DNA from: Chloroflexota bacterium
Lineage (GTDB): Bacteria; Chloroflexota; Anaerolineae; Aggregatilineales; J027
Assembly: GCA_010092845.1 (NCBI GenBank)
Contig: JAADYW010000070.1
Span: 1 to 36,967 of the forward strand
Length of the DNA stretch: 36,967 bases
Direction of reading: 5' to 3'
Shown here: positions 20,308 to 28,590 of the stretch, in pieces
Layout: the number at the start of each line of letters is the position of its first letter
Position numbering within the stretch: position 1 is the first letter of the stretch
Notes under the pieces: generated by a model
The model's database searches: none
Told to the model about the DNA's origin: nothing
Seen by the model: only the letters and a program-made list of their open reading frames with translations
Made by a program: the position numbers and the translations under genes

Positions 20308-23226
20308 ATGTCAGATCAGAACGATGCCACAGACGCACTACCCGATTTTCCCATTGTTGCGCTATGTGCTTCCGCGGGTGGCTTACAGGCTTTCGAGACG
20401 TTTTTTGACGCCATGCCACCCCGCTCGGGGCTGGCCTTCGTTGTTGTGCAGCACCTCGCCAGCCAGCAGGAAAGTATCTTGCATGACCTGATCCAGCGCC
20501 ATACAGATATCGTCGTCCAGCCCATCAAGGATGATGTACTGGTCAAAGTGGATAACGTCTATGTGTTGCCGTCGCGCTATGCGCTCGAGTTCTCGAACGG
20601 GCACCTTCAGTTGGTATCGCCTAAACCGCTGGATGGCTGGCCGCGCACAATTGACCGTTTTCTCAAGTCCCTGGCGGAGGGCCACGGCCAGCTTGCAGGT
20701 GCTGTGATCCTCTCCGGAGCAGGGTCGGATGGTCTGGAGGGCGCACGCGCCGTCAAACGCTATGGTGGGCTGGTGTTTGCCCAGGATCCCGAATCTGCCG
20801 CACAGAACGGTATGCCGTCGAACATCATCGAGAGCGGGTTAGCGGATGCTGTGCTCGTGCCAGGGCAGATGCCGGAGGCCCTCCTGCGCCACTTCGAGAT
20901 TACGCCCTCGGCGGCCCCGGCAATTGAGGAAATCGGCGGGGACATCAGCGATGTGGAAGTTGAGATGGTGATCCGACGCTTGCAGCGGCAGACCGAGCGC
21001 GACTTCAGCAATTACAAATACAGCACCCTGCGGCGGCAAATTGCGCGCCGGATGGGCATCCACCAGTTCGACACGATTGATGACTACCTCGAATACATCA
21101 ATGACCATCCGGGGGAATCCCAGCAGCTTGCCCGCTATTTGCTCATCAATGTGACCAGCTTCTTTCGCGACCCGGAGGCCTTCGAATCCCTTAAGGTCAA
21201 TGCGCTGGAGCCGGCTTTGCGCAAGCTGGATATCGACTCCATCTTCCGGGTGTGGGTACCAGGTGTTGCTAGCGGTGAGGAGGCTATCTCCATCGCCATT
21301 GTGATTCACGAATGTCTGCGTGAGTTGGATATGCCAGAAATGCAGGTGCGTATCTTTGCGACCGACGTGAAACCGGAGCTATTGCAGCGCGCCCGTAGTG
21401 GCCTCTACCCCCAGGCAGTTGCGGAGGACATCACCCCCAGTCGCCTGCGCGATCACTTTATCGAGGAAGACAAAGGCTATCGCGTGCGCAACCATATCGA
21501 CCGCATGCTCATCTGGTCCGAGCATAATCTGGTGGAACACCCACCGTTCTCCAATCTGCACCTGATTAGCTGCCGCAATGTGCTGATCTACTTCCAGCGC
21601 CGCCTGCAGGAGCGGGTGTTTGCGCTATTCCAGTTTGCGCTACGCCCGGAGGGCACCCTCTTCCTGGGCCCGTCAGAGACGATGCCCCACGAGACGGATG
21701 CTTTTGCTCCTATTGACAGCAAACACCGTATTTACAGGCGCAAGGCTGGGCCACGCGGCGCCTGGTTACGTATTGACCAACCGTTGCTCATGAAAGTTCC
21801 GGACTACGCGGAGGCCCGTATGCCCAAGGATAATCCACCCCAGACCAGCCGCGAGGACCGCGAGCTTGAGGTTATCAAGCGTATGCTGGTCGAGTACTAC
21901 GATACTACGTGCGCGATTGTCAACGAGTTCTACCAGGTGCGCTACACATTTGGCGAGATCGATCGCTATCTGCGTATCGTCGCTGGCCGCGAGGGACAGC
22001 ACAATATCCTGGATATGGTGCGGGAAGGGTTGGATGTCGAGCTGACCATCGCGCTGCACGAGGCGTTCGAGACTGACAAGGTCGTTGTGCGGAAGAGTGT
22101 GTGGGTTAAGACCAATGGCGACGAACGTATCATCAACCTGATCGTCAAGCCTATCGTGGACGAGGGCCTGAGCGGCAACCTCAGGCTCATCATCTTCGAG
22201 ATGGTGTTGTCCGGCGAAAACCGCAACGTCGCAGATGGGGACCACGCTGATGGGGAAGAAGGCGCTACGATCAAACGCTTGCGTCAGGAACTCCAGCAGT
22301 CCCAGAAGGCTCTGCAGAACGTGACCCAGGCCCTGCAGGCCAAGAGCGAAGAACTGACCTCGTCAATGGAGGAGATTCGCTCGGCCAACGAGGAGGTTCA
22401 GACCACCAACGAGGAGCTGCGTACCTCCAAAGAGGAGCTCGAGTCGATGAATGAGGAGCTGAACACCCTCAATACCCAGCTCACCGACCAGAACGCGGAG
22501 CTGACGCGGGCCAATAACACACTCCACAACTTCCTGCAATCGACCGAGATCGGCATGATTTTCCTCGATCAGGACATGGCCATCCGCGAATATACTGCGG
22601 CCGTAACGGACATCTTCGGCCTGCGCCCCAGCGATATGGGCCGCCCACTCGCTGAGATCGCCAACCAACTTGCCTACCCGAAGTTGATCGAAGACGCCGA
22701 AAGCGTGCTCGATACCCTTAACAACGTCGAGAAAGACGTTCAGGCCGGCGATGGCAGGTGGTTCAATGTGAGGATTCGCCCCTATCGCACCACCAACAAC
22801 GTTATCGATGGGCTGGTGCTGACCTTCTCCGATATCGCTGACCAGAAACAGGCCCAGGCCCAGGCTGAGAAGCAGGCGTCCTACATGCGCCAGGTCTTCG
22901 ATACTATCGAGAACAGCTTACTGGAACTCAATGGCGACCTCCGCGTCGTCGGGGCCAATAACGCCTTCTACGAGAAATTCCAGGTTGCTGAAGAAGACAC
23001 CATCGGGCAGATGCTCTACGATCTGGGCAACGGCCAGTGGGACATTCCCGAACTGCGCCGCCTGCTCAATGAGATCATCCCACAGCGGACATTTGTGCGT
23101 GAGTACGAAGTCTCGCACGACTTCCCTGATCTGGGCCAGCGGACCATGCGCCTCAATGCACGCCAGATCGCTGAATTAAACCGTATTCTGCTGGTGATTA
23201 CCGACATCTCAGCAGGCGACGGCTAG
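20308..23226 (+). CDS. hybrid CheB methylesterase / CheR methyltransferase with coiled coil and PAS domains
   Basis: A 972-residue cytosolic protein. Residues about 15-195 form a CheB methylesterase domain without the usual receiver domain; the expected triad is Ser22 (CASAGG), His50 (VVQHLA) and Asp142 (GAGSDG). Residues about 215-475 form a CheR methyltransferase: LRRQIARRMG, NVTSFFRD, GVASGEE at 320-326 (in place of the usual GCSTGEE), FATD, and SCRNVLIYF. A long Glu-rich coiled coil follows (about 655-740), then two PAS-like segments (about 740-850 and 865-970). It ends there, with no kinase domain. Such CheB/CheR hybrids often feed histidine kinases. No receptor, CheA or CheW is nearby. 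The convergent PAS kinase, 6 bases from its stop, is a candidate partner. AAGGGAG supports the start. Confidence 0.94.
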   Translation: MSDQNDATDALPDFPIVALCASAGGLQAFETFFDAMPPRSGLAFVVVQHLASQQESILHDLIQRHTDIVVQPIKDDVLVKVDNVYVLPSRYALEFSNGHLQLVSPKPLDGWPRTIDRFLKSLAEGHGQLAGAVILSGAGSDGLEGARAVKRYGGLVFAQDPESAAQNGMPSNIIESGLADAVLVPGQMPEALLRHFEITPSAAPAIEEIGGDISDVEVEMVIRRLQRQTERDFSNYKYSTLRRQIARRMGIHQFDTIDDYLEYINDHPGESQQLARYLLINVTSFFRDPEAFESLKVNALEPALRKLDIDSIFRVWVPGVASGEEAISIAIVIHECLRELDMPEMQVRIFATDVKPELLQRARSGLYPQAVAEDITPSRLRDHFIEEDKGYRVRNHIDRMLIWSEHNLVEHPPFSNLHLISCRNVLIYFQRRLQERVFALFQFALRPEGTLFLGPSETMPHETDAFAPIDSKHRIYRRKAGPRGAWLRIDQPLLMKVPDYAEARMPKDNPPQTSREDRELEVIKRMLVEYYDTTCAIVNEFYQVRYTFGEIDRYLRIVAGREGQHNILDMVREGLDVELTIALHEAFETDKVVVRKSVWVKTNGDERIINLIVKPIVDEGLSGNLRLIIFEMVLSGENRNVADGDHADGEEGATIKRLRQELQQSQKALQNVTQALQAKSEELTSSMEEIRSANEEVQTTNEELRTSKEELESMNEELNTLNTQLTDQNAELTRANNTLHNFLQSTEIGMIFLDQDMAIREYTAAVTDIFGLRPSDMGRPLAEIANQLAYPKLIEDAESVLDTLNNVEKDVQAGDGRWFNVRIRPYRTTNNVIDGLVLTFSDIADQKQAQAQAEKQASYMRQVFDTIENSLLELNGDLRVVGANNAFYEKFQVAEEDTIGQMLYDLGNGQWDIPELRRLLNEIIPQRTFVREYEVSHDFPDLGQRTMRLNARQIAELNRILLVITDISAGDG

Positions 23227-23232
23227 GCACCC

Positions 23233-24522
23233 TCATTCGGGGTCCGCGGCGGCGTGGCGCGGCATATCGAGGCTGAAGGTAGTGCCCTTACCCGGCGCCG
23301 AGGCACAGGTGATCTCCCCGCCATGGGCCTGCACCGCGCGCTGGACCGTGAAGAGCCCGATCCCCACACCGGGTACGAACTCGGCATTGCGGCCGCGATA
23401 AAAAGCCTCGAAGATGTGTGCCTGTTCTTCGGGCGGAATTCCCACCCCACGATCCTGCACCTGGATCTGGATCGTCGCTTCCTGGCACCGGAGGTAACCG
23501 ATGACATCATCCTCCGAGAATTTGAACGCGTTGCTAAGCAGGTTGGTCAGGATGCGTTCGTAGAGGGCCCGGTCCCAGGTGACAGTCTCGGCTGATGATG
23601 GGGCATCGATCCTCAGGTCTACCTGGCGGCCCTTCGCAGTGGGCAAGCCCATGTCATCTATGATTTGCCGGGTGTGCGCGATTACATCGAATGACGTGGC
23701 ATTGAGCGGCGGCCGGTCATCACCGCTGGCCCCGGCCGCCCGTGCCTCCTCGACGACGGTATTCAAGCGCCACACCAGGCGGCGGATCTTGTCATAGTGC
23801 TGGCGTCGCTCGTCCGCGCTGAGCTGATCGCCGAAGCTCTCGAGCAGCTCGACAGAGGACAGGATCGTGGCCAGCGGCGTGCGAAATTCATGCGAGATCA
23901 CTGCCAGGATACGCTCGCGCAATGCATTGAGCGCCATTTCGTGGGCCAGCGCGTTGCGTAAGGCTTCTTGCGCCTGCTTCAGCGTCGAGATGTTGATAAT
24001 GGCGCTGCGCAGCGTCTCAGCATGGTCATCATGAAGGTGCGTACTCAGCCGGGCATCGAAGGTCGTGCCATCTGGCCGCCTGATCTGGACCTCACAGTGC
24101 TGATCCTCCCGTTTGTGCAGGACCGCCCGCCGGTGCAGGTGATAGGTGTCCTGATCCTCGCTGGCGATCCAGTCACCAAATAGTGCGTTTTTTGAGGCAG
24201 CCAGGTCAGCCCCGAGGAGGCGGCTGGCCATCTCATTGGCCTCCAGGATTTTGCCCTGCGGGTCAGTGATGATGTAACCCACGGGCGCGAACTTAAACAG
24301 GCTGGCATAGCGCTGGGTCGTAGCGTCCAACCGGGCGTTGGTCTCTTGCAACTCTTCGAACTGCATCTGCACTTCAGTGTAATAAACGCGGATCTCATGG
24401 ATAAGCCCGTCGATACTGACCGTGAAGATATCAGGGGGTAAGTTCTCAGTGCTGGTGAGTTGTTTGAGGAGCGCTTCAGCCTGCTCACGTAAGCTTTCAG
24501 GTGTGCGTATGCGCTTATACAT
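23233..24522 (-). CDS. soluble PAS-domain histidine kinase
   Basis: A 429-residue kinase with no membrane segment. An N-terminal helical/coiled-coil stretch (about 1-70, with EVQMQFEELQETNARL) leads into a PAS domain (about 72-185). Next come the phosphoacceptor helix with VISHEFRTPLATI (His211) and an ATPase domain with N-box (NLLSNAFKFS), G1 (DRGVGIP), F-box (FEAFYRG) and G2 (GVGIGLFTVQRA). The ATG at 24522, preceded by GGGGGAAAC, is preferred; the frame is open upstream to 24630 but that extension looks non-coding. Its stop lies 6 bases from that of the CheB/CheR hybrid. No response regulator is adjacent. Confidence 0.92.
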   Translation of the reverse strand: MYKRIRTPESLREQAEALLKQLTSTENLPPDIFTVSIDGLIHEIRVYYTEVQMQFEELQETNARLDATTQRYASLFKFAPVGYIITDPQGKILEANEMASRLLGADLAASKNALFGDWIASEDQDTYHLHRRAVLHKREDQHCEVQIRRPDGTTFDARLSTHLHDDHAETLRSAIINISTLKQAQEALRNALAHEMALNALRERILAVISHEFRTPLATILSSVELLESFGDQLSADERRQHYDKIRRLVWRLNTVVEEARAAGASGDDRPPLNATSFDVIAHTRQIIDDMGLPTAKGRQVDLRIDAPSSAETVTWDRALYERILTNLLSNAFKFSEDDVIGYLRCQEATIQIQVQDRGVGIPPEEQAHIFEAFYRGRNAEFVPGVGIGLFTVQRAVQAHGGEITCASAPGKGTTFSLDMPRHAAADPE

Positions 24523-24772
24523 GTTTCCCCCACAGACCCATTCCGGGCGCAGAGATATCGATGCCCCACGGAATGGATCGCTTGTTGGGCCGCTGACGGC
24601 AAAAACAGTAGTCCTACAATAAGATAACAAATATGCTGGACTACGCCAGGGTGAGTATACCCATCATAACTGGGTTATGTCACCCATATGAGTGTTGTTC
24701 CCAACAGAAGCCTGACTTCTGCCACGGTGGGCCGTGTTAGGGGCCGGCGGCATGCGCATGCGGCGGTTTGCC

Positions 24773-26197
24773 TTACCTGGGTGGTGCGGTATCTTGCCAC
24801 TCAGTGTGGAATGTGCCCCCTTTATCCGTGCGTTCGTAGGTGTGGGCGCCAAAGTAATCACGTTGCGCCTGGATCAGGTTGGCCGGCAACCATCCGCTGC
24901 GATAGCTGTCGTAATAGGCTAGCGCACTACTGAGGGCCGGGGCAGGAATCCCGCGTTGCACTGCAATCTGGATGGTCTGGCGCCAGCCGGATTGGGTATC
25001 GGCCAGCACACGGCTGAAATGGGGTGCAACCATCAGGTTGGGGAGTGTGCCATCCTGCGCGAAAGCGTCACGAATGTCGTCCAGCATCGCTGCGCGGATG
25101 ATGCAACCGTTGCGCCAGATGCGCGCGATATCGGCCAGATTCAGGTTATAGTCATATTCGTCGCTGGCGAAGCGCAGGGCGGCGAATCCCTGGGCATAGC
25201 TACTGATCTGGGTGGCTAGCAGCGCCGCCTCCAGTGCGTCAACCAGGCCCTCCGGAACACCATCAGGCGAGATTTCCGGGCCGCGCAGCACGCTTGCGGC
25301 GCGTTGGCGTTCTTCCTTGAGGGCGGAGATCACCCTTGCTTCAACGGCAGCACTGATTGTGGGTACGGGGACGCCCATATCGAGCGCATTCTGGGTGGTC
25401 CATTTGCCGGTGCCTTTCTGCTTGGCGCGGTCCAGGATCATCTCGATCAGCGGCGCGCCCGTCTCTGGATCGGTATAGGCCAGAATCTGGCCGGTGATTT
25501 CAATCAGGAAGGAAGCCAGCGGGCCTTCGTTCCAGCGCTGGAAAATCGTGCTGATGTCACCTGGCCGCATCCCGGCGCCATGTCGCAACAGGTCGTAAAC
25601 CTCTGCAATGGCTTGCATGATGCCGTATTCAATACCGTTGTGCACCATCTTGACGTAGTGGCCGGCGCCCCGTGGCCCAAGATAGGCGACGCACGGGTCG
25701 CCGTCAACATCAGCCGCGACGGCCTCCATGATCGGCTGCACACGCGCATACGCTCCCGGCTGGCCCCCCGGCATCAGGCTGGGGCCCTGCCGTGCACCTT
25801 CCTCGCCACCCGAAATCCCCATGCCAATGAAGCGGATCTCTTCGCGGGCCAGCATTTCGGCCCGGCGTTCAGTGTCTTTGAAATGTGAGTTGCCGCCATC
25901 AATGATGATGTCGTCGGTCTCCAGGTGGGGCTTGAGCTGGTCAATGACCGCGTCAATTGGCGCGCCGGCCTTAACAATCAGCAGAATGACCCGCGGTCGC
26001 TTGATGAGATTGGTAAAGGTTGCCAGGTCGTAGGCCGCTTCGAGCGGCCTGTAGCCAGCCGCTTCCTGCATGAAGCGCCTTGTTTTTTCTTCCGTGCGGT
26101 TATAGACTGCGACCTGAAAGCCGCTATCCGCCATGTTCAGGGCCAGATTTTGTCCCATCACGGCCAGGCCGTAGATCCCAATGTCATTGTTACCCAC
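24773..26197 (-). CDS. gnd: 6-phosphogluconate dehydrogenase, decarboxylating
   Basis: A 474-residue enzyme of normal length for the long (decarboxylating) form. It oxidises 6-phosphogluconate to ribulose-5-phosphate plus CO2 in the oxidative pentose phosphate pathway. The NADP-binding turn is GLAVMG at 10-15, with NRT at 33-35. Catalytic residues Lys183 and Glu190 and the conserved Asn187 lie in YVKMVHNGIEYG, and the substrate-binding GGNSHF is at 101-106. The start is a GTG at 26197, well supported by AAGGAG 8 bases upstream. It stands alone, with no zwf or pgl nearby. Confidence 0.97.
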   Translation of the reverse strand: MGNNDIGIYGLAVMGQNLALNMADSGFQVAVYNRTEEKTRRFMQEAAGYRPLEAAYDLATFTNLIKRPRVILLIVKAGAPIDAVIDQLKPHLETDDIIIDGGNSHFKDTERRAEMLAREEIRFIGMGISGGEEGARQGPSLMPGGQPGAYARVQPIMEAVAADVDGDPCVAYLGPRGAGHYVKMVHNGIEYGIMQAIAEVYDLLRHGAGMRPGDISTIFQRWNEGPLASFLIEITGQILAYTDPETGAPLIEMILDRAKQKGTGKWTTQNALDMGVPVPTISAAVEARVISALKEERQRAASVLRGPEISPDGVPEGLVDALEAALLATQISSYAQGFAALRFASDEYDYNLNLADIARIWRNGCIIRAAMLDDIRDAFAQDGTLPNLMVAPHFSRVLADTQSGWRQTIQIAVQRGIPAPALSSALAYYDSYRSGWLPANLIQAQRDYFGAHTYERTDKGGTFHTEWQDTAPPR

Positions 26198-26243
26198 TCT
26201 CTGGTCTCCTTCGCGTTTCTTCTCTTCGGGTACGTCAATTCTG

Positions 26244-26271
26244 AGCGTAGCGAATGGTGTCAGGGATGCAA
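26244..26271 (-). promoter_or_regulatory. candidate promoter of gnd
   Basis: On the minus strand, TTGCAT (26266-26271) and TACGCT (26244-26249) are spaced by 16 bases, about 50 bases before the GTG start codon. A moderate match only. Confidence 0.35.
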
Positions 26272-26373
26272 GATGCGGATGGAGGGACTCGGTTAGGCCT
26301 TTCGGACTATCTATATATGGATCTATAGCCCCTGTAGATACTCGCTTATGGACCCATGGGAAGCTGAATCACC

Positions 26374-26405
26374 CTTGCTACACTGAAAGCAGAGTGTCTA
26401 GCAAG
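26374..26405. promoter_or_regulatory. 32-base dyad upstream of the Rieske-FAD oxidoreductase gene
   Basis: CTTGCTA at 26374-26380 and TAGCAAG at 26399-26405 are perfect inverted arms. Inner CACT / AGTG arms extend the symmetry, with a 2-base bulge on the right. A second small dyad, CCTTA-ATCAA-TAAGG, sits at 26416-26430, just before the ribosome-binding site (GAAGGG). Either could be an operator or a leader hairpin controlling the gene that starts at 26450. Confidence 0.4.
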
Positions 26406-26449
26406 CAGACAGTCGCCTTAATCAATAAGGATATTGAAGGGACACTACC

Positions 26450-28030
26450 GTGCAAACGCACAGTTTAGGCAATGCACAGGATTTGCTCGATGAAGGGCAT
26501 ATGAAGCTTTTCGAAATCGGCGACAAGTCGATTGTCCTCGCTAAACGCGATGGCGAATACTACGCTTTTGACTCAACTTGTACGCATTATGGCGGGCCAC
26601 TCCAGAATGGCGTCCTGCACGGTCATACGGTGATGTGTCCCTGGCACCACGCCTGCTTCGATGTCCGGACCGGGGCGCTGCAAGAGCCGCCCGCTCTCGA
26701 CGCGATCGCGAGCTACCCGGTCCATATCGTTGATGGAGAAGTCAGCGTCGAACTCGACCCGATTGCCAGGCCCGCTCCTGAACCCATAGCAGAAGGTAAG
26801 TCGTTTGTTATTGTTGGTGGTGGCGCTGCTGGCGAAGCCGCCGCGGAAGCGCTCCGCAGCCAGGGGTTTGCCGGAACGCTGATCCTCCTGAGCGCTGCAG
26901 ATAAGGTGCCGATTGATCGCCCCAATGTCTCCAAGCATTACCTGGCTGGCGACGCGGATGCGGAATGGATGCCGTTGCGTAGCCGCGAGTGGTACGCGCG
27001 GCAGGAAATCGACCTGCAGCTCAATACGCGCGTCACGCGGATTGATACCACAACACACACACTCGTCACCGATAAAGGTGCCACCCTCTACTATGACAAC
27101 CTACTGCTGGCCTCTGGCAGCGATCCCCTGATGCTGGACAACCTGCCTGGCGCGACTCTGGAGAACATCTTTACCTTACGGACCCAATCCGATGCCGATC
27201 ACATCATTGCGCAAACCCTTGAAAACAGTCGGGTTGTTGTCGTGGGGGCTAGCTTCATCGGCATGGAGGTCGCGGCGTCGCTGGGCAAACGTGGCGCCGA
27301 TATTACGATCGTTGCGCTTGAGGAGGTTCCTTTCGCCCCGCTTCTGGGGGAGGCTGTTGGTCGCTTCTGGCAGGATGTGCACGAGGAGCACGGGATCAAG
27401 TTTCAGTTGGATAGCAGTGTCAAGCAGTTCCATGGCGCCGATGGCCGTGTAACGGGTGTTGAGATATCTGATGGGACTAAGCTACCGGCTGATCTCGTCA
27501 TCGTCGGGATTGGTGCCGCGCCCTCAACGGCCTATCTTTCCGGCTCGGGCATAGCTCTAGATGAGGAAGATCAATCTGTGATTGTGGATCACCACTTGCA
27601 GACATCCGTACCAGACGTCTATGCGGCGGGTGATATTGCCCGTTTTCCTCTTGACCAGGATCGCCAGATTCGGATTGAACATTGGCGGGTGGCGCAACAA
27701 CACGGCTTTATTGCAGCCCATAATATGCTAGGCCGGCCCGATGATGTTCGTACGCATGTTCCCTTCTTCTGGACGGCGCAATGGGGAACACGTCTGCGTT
27801 ATGTCGGGTTTGCTGGCGGTTGGGACGAGATTGTCTTCCGTGGCGATCCGCAGGATGGTGAATTCATCGCGTTCTATCTACGGGACGGTAAGCTACTGGC
27901 CGCCGCCGGTGTATCCCAAGATGTCGAGATGAGCGCTCTGGAATTCATCTTGAAGCATGATCTGCCGCTCTCACCAGACGACATGCGCAACCCTGAATTT
28001 GACCTAGTTGCCCGGGCGCGTTCAACTTGA
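26450..28030 (+). CDS. Rieske [2Fe-2S] / FAD-dependent NAD(P)-type oxidoreductase (AIFM3-like)
   Basis: A 526-residue fusion. Residues about 10-100 are a Rieske ferredoxin domain with the cluster ligands Cys44, His46, Cys63 and His66. The remainder is a pyridine-nucleotide-disulfide-type reductase: FAD-binding VIVGGGAAGEAAAEAL near 119-135, NAD(P)-binding VVVGASFIGMEVAASLGKRG near 261-282, and the FAD-contacting VYAAGDIARFP near 390. A ferredoxin-reductase-type C-terminal domain follows (WTAQWGTRLRYVGFAGGWDE). This is the layout of AIFM3-like proteins and of reductases feeding Rieske oxygenases. No oxygenase or ferredoxin gene is adjacent, so the electron acceptor is unknown. The start is GTG, with GAAGGG 8 bases upstream. 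Confidence 0.93.
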   Translation: MQTHSLGNAQDLLDEGHMKLFEIGDKSIVLAKRDGEYYAFDSTCTHYGGPLQNGVLHGHTVMCPWHHACFDVRTGALQEPPALDAIASYPVHIVDGEVSVELDPIARPAPEPIAEGKSFVIVGGGAAGEAAAEALRSQGFAGTLILLSAADKVPIDRPNVSKHYLAGDADAEWMPLRSREWYARQEIDLQLNTRVTRIDTTTHTLVTDKGATLYYDNLLLASGSDPLMLDNLPGATLENIFTLRTQSDADHIIAQTLENSRVVVVGASFIGMEVAASLGKRGADITIVALEEVPFAPLLGEAVGRFWQDVHEEHGIKFQLDSSVKQFHGADGRVTGVEISDGTKLPADLVIVGIGAAPSTAYLSGSGIALDEEDQSVIVDHHLQTSVPDVYAAGDIARFPLDQDRQIRIEHWRVAQQHGFIAAHNMLGRPDDVRTHVPFFWTAQWGTRLRYVGFAGGWDEIVFRGDPQDGEFIAFYLRDGKLLAAAGVSQDVEMSALEFILKHDLPLSPDDMRNPEFDLVARARST

Positions 28031-28127
28031 GCTATTCATTGCTGAAGATATCGTCCGATTCTGATAGTTGTTTGCCCTAAGACTAGCCGTTTCGCACGGT
28101 GAGTGCACAGGAAGATGCTGAGCTCAT

Positions 28128-28181
28128 ATGGCGGCACATATTCCCGGCGCCGCCAATGTGCCTGTGGCGGTTAACTATGAC
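28128..28181 (+). pseudogene. possible relic of a rhodanese domain
   Basis: One plus-strand frame reads AAHIPGAANVPVAVNYD, which strongly resembles the GHIPGAVNVPV motif of rhodanese domains. No open frame extends from it far enough to be a gene, and nothing homologous is evident on either side. The real rhodanese gene nearby is on the other strand and carries its own copy of the motif. It could be a remnant of a deleted gene or chance. Confidence 0.3.
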
Positions 28182-28510
28182 GCCCCGGGACCAGGTTTTC
28201 GCTTCGTTGCGGGGATATTGCTTCCGAGACGGATGATGTAGTGAATGCCTTCGGCGGGTCTTTGGAGATTTGGCAAGTTGAAGGTGGTTTCACCATCCCC
28301 GTTCCCGAAACGCTCCCCAATTACCTCGAAGAGATGTGGGTAAGTTTCACGCTCGAGCGCTGCGCCGTCACAAATCCCCCAATCAGTTGGCGGAACTTGG
28401 CCCGCGTATAGCATAATAGTGCCAGGGGGTTGTAGATTCCCCTGCAGGGCATCGTCCAGACGGCTTTTCAGTCCTTCTGTTTTTCGGTGTTCTTTGTCAC
28501 CACCGACCAT
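28175..28510 (-). CDS. small phage tail-collar-domain protein
   Basis: A 111-residue protein whose centre matches the tail-collar (MdpB/microcystin-dependent-protein-like) domain: PPGTIMLYAGQVPPTDWGICDG, then TYPHLFEVIGERFGNGDGETTFNLPNL and a closing YIIRLG. The domain normally occurs in trimeric tail fibres or phage-derived contractile particles. The ATG at 28510 is preceded by GGAGGAGG with a 10-base spacer, so I prefer it over the in-frame ATG at 28549, which has no such site. The N-terminal ~25 residues are charged and the C-terminus is a short basic/Pro tail. No other phage gene is near, so it is a domesticated or stand-alone member of unknown role. Confidence 0.82.
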   Translation of the reverse strand: MVGGDKEHRKTEGLKSRLDDALQGNLQPPGTIMLYAGQVPPTDWGICDGAALERETYPHLFEVIGERFGNGDGETTFNLPNLQRPAEGIHYIIRLGSNIPATKRKPGPGAS

Positions 28511-28590
28511 TTGGTTTTCGCCTCCTCCATTCTCGGGCAAGTCGATCAATTCGTGAATCTAAGTCTTTTGCATAGCGCCTGTCCCGCTTT

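Noticed and set aside
24523-24772. Small open frames between the PAS kinase and gnd
   Set aside because: No domain or ribosome-binding site; only a CATAAC-TGG-GTTATG hairpin at 24665-24679 was seen, without a T-tract, so I did not call a terminator.
28175-28510. Prophage or contractile injection system
   Set aside because: Only one tail-collar protein is present; no integrase, capsid, sheath, baseplate or lysis gene exists in the window.
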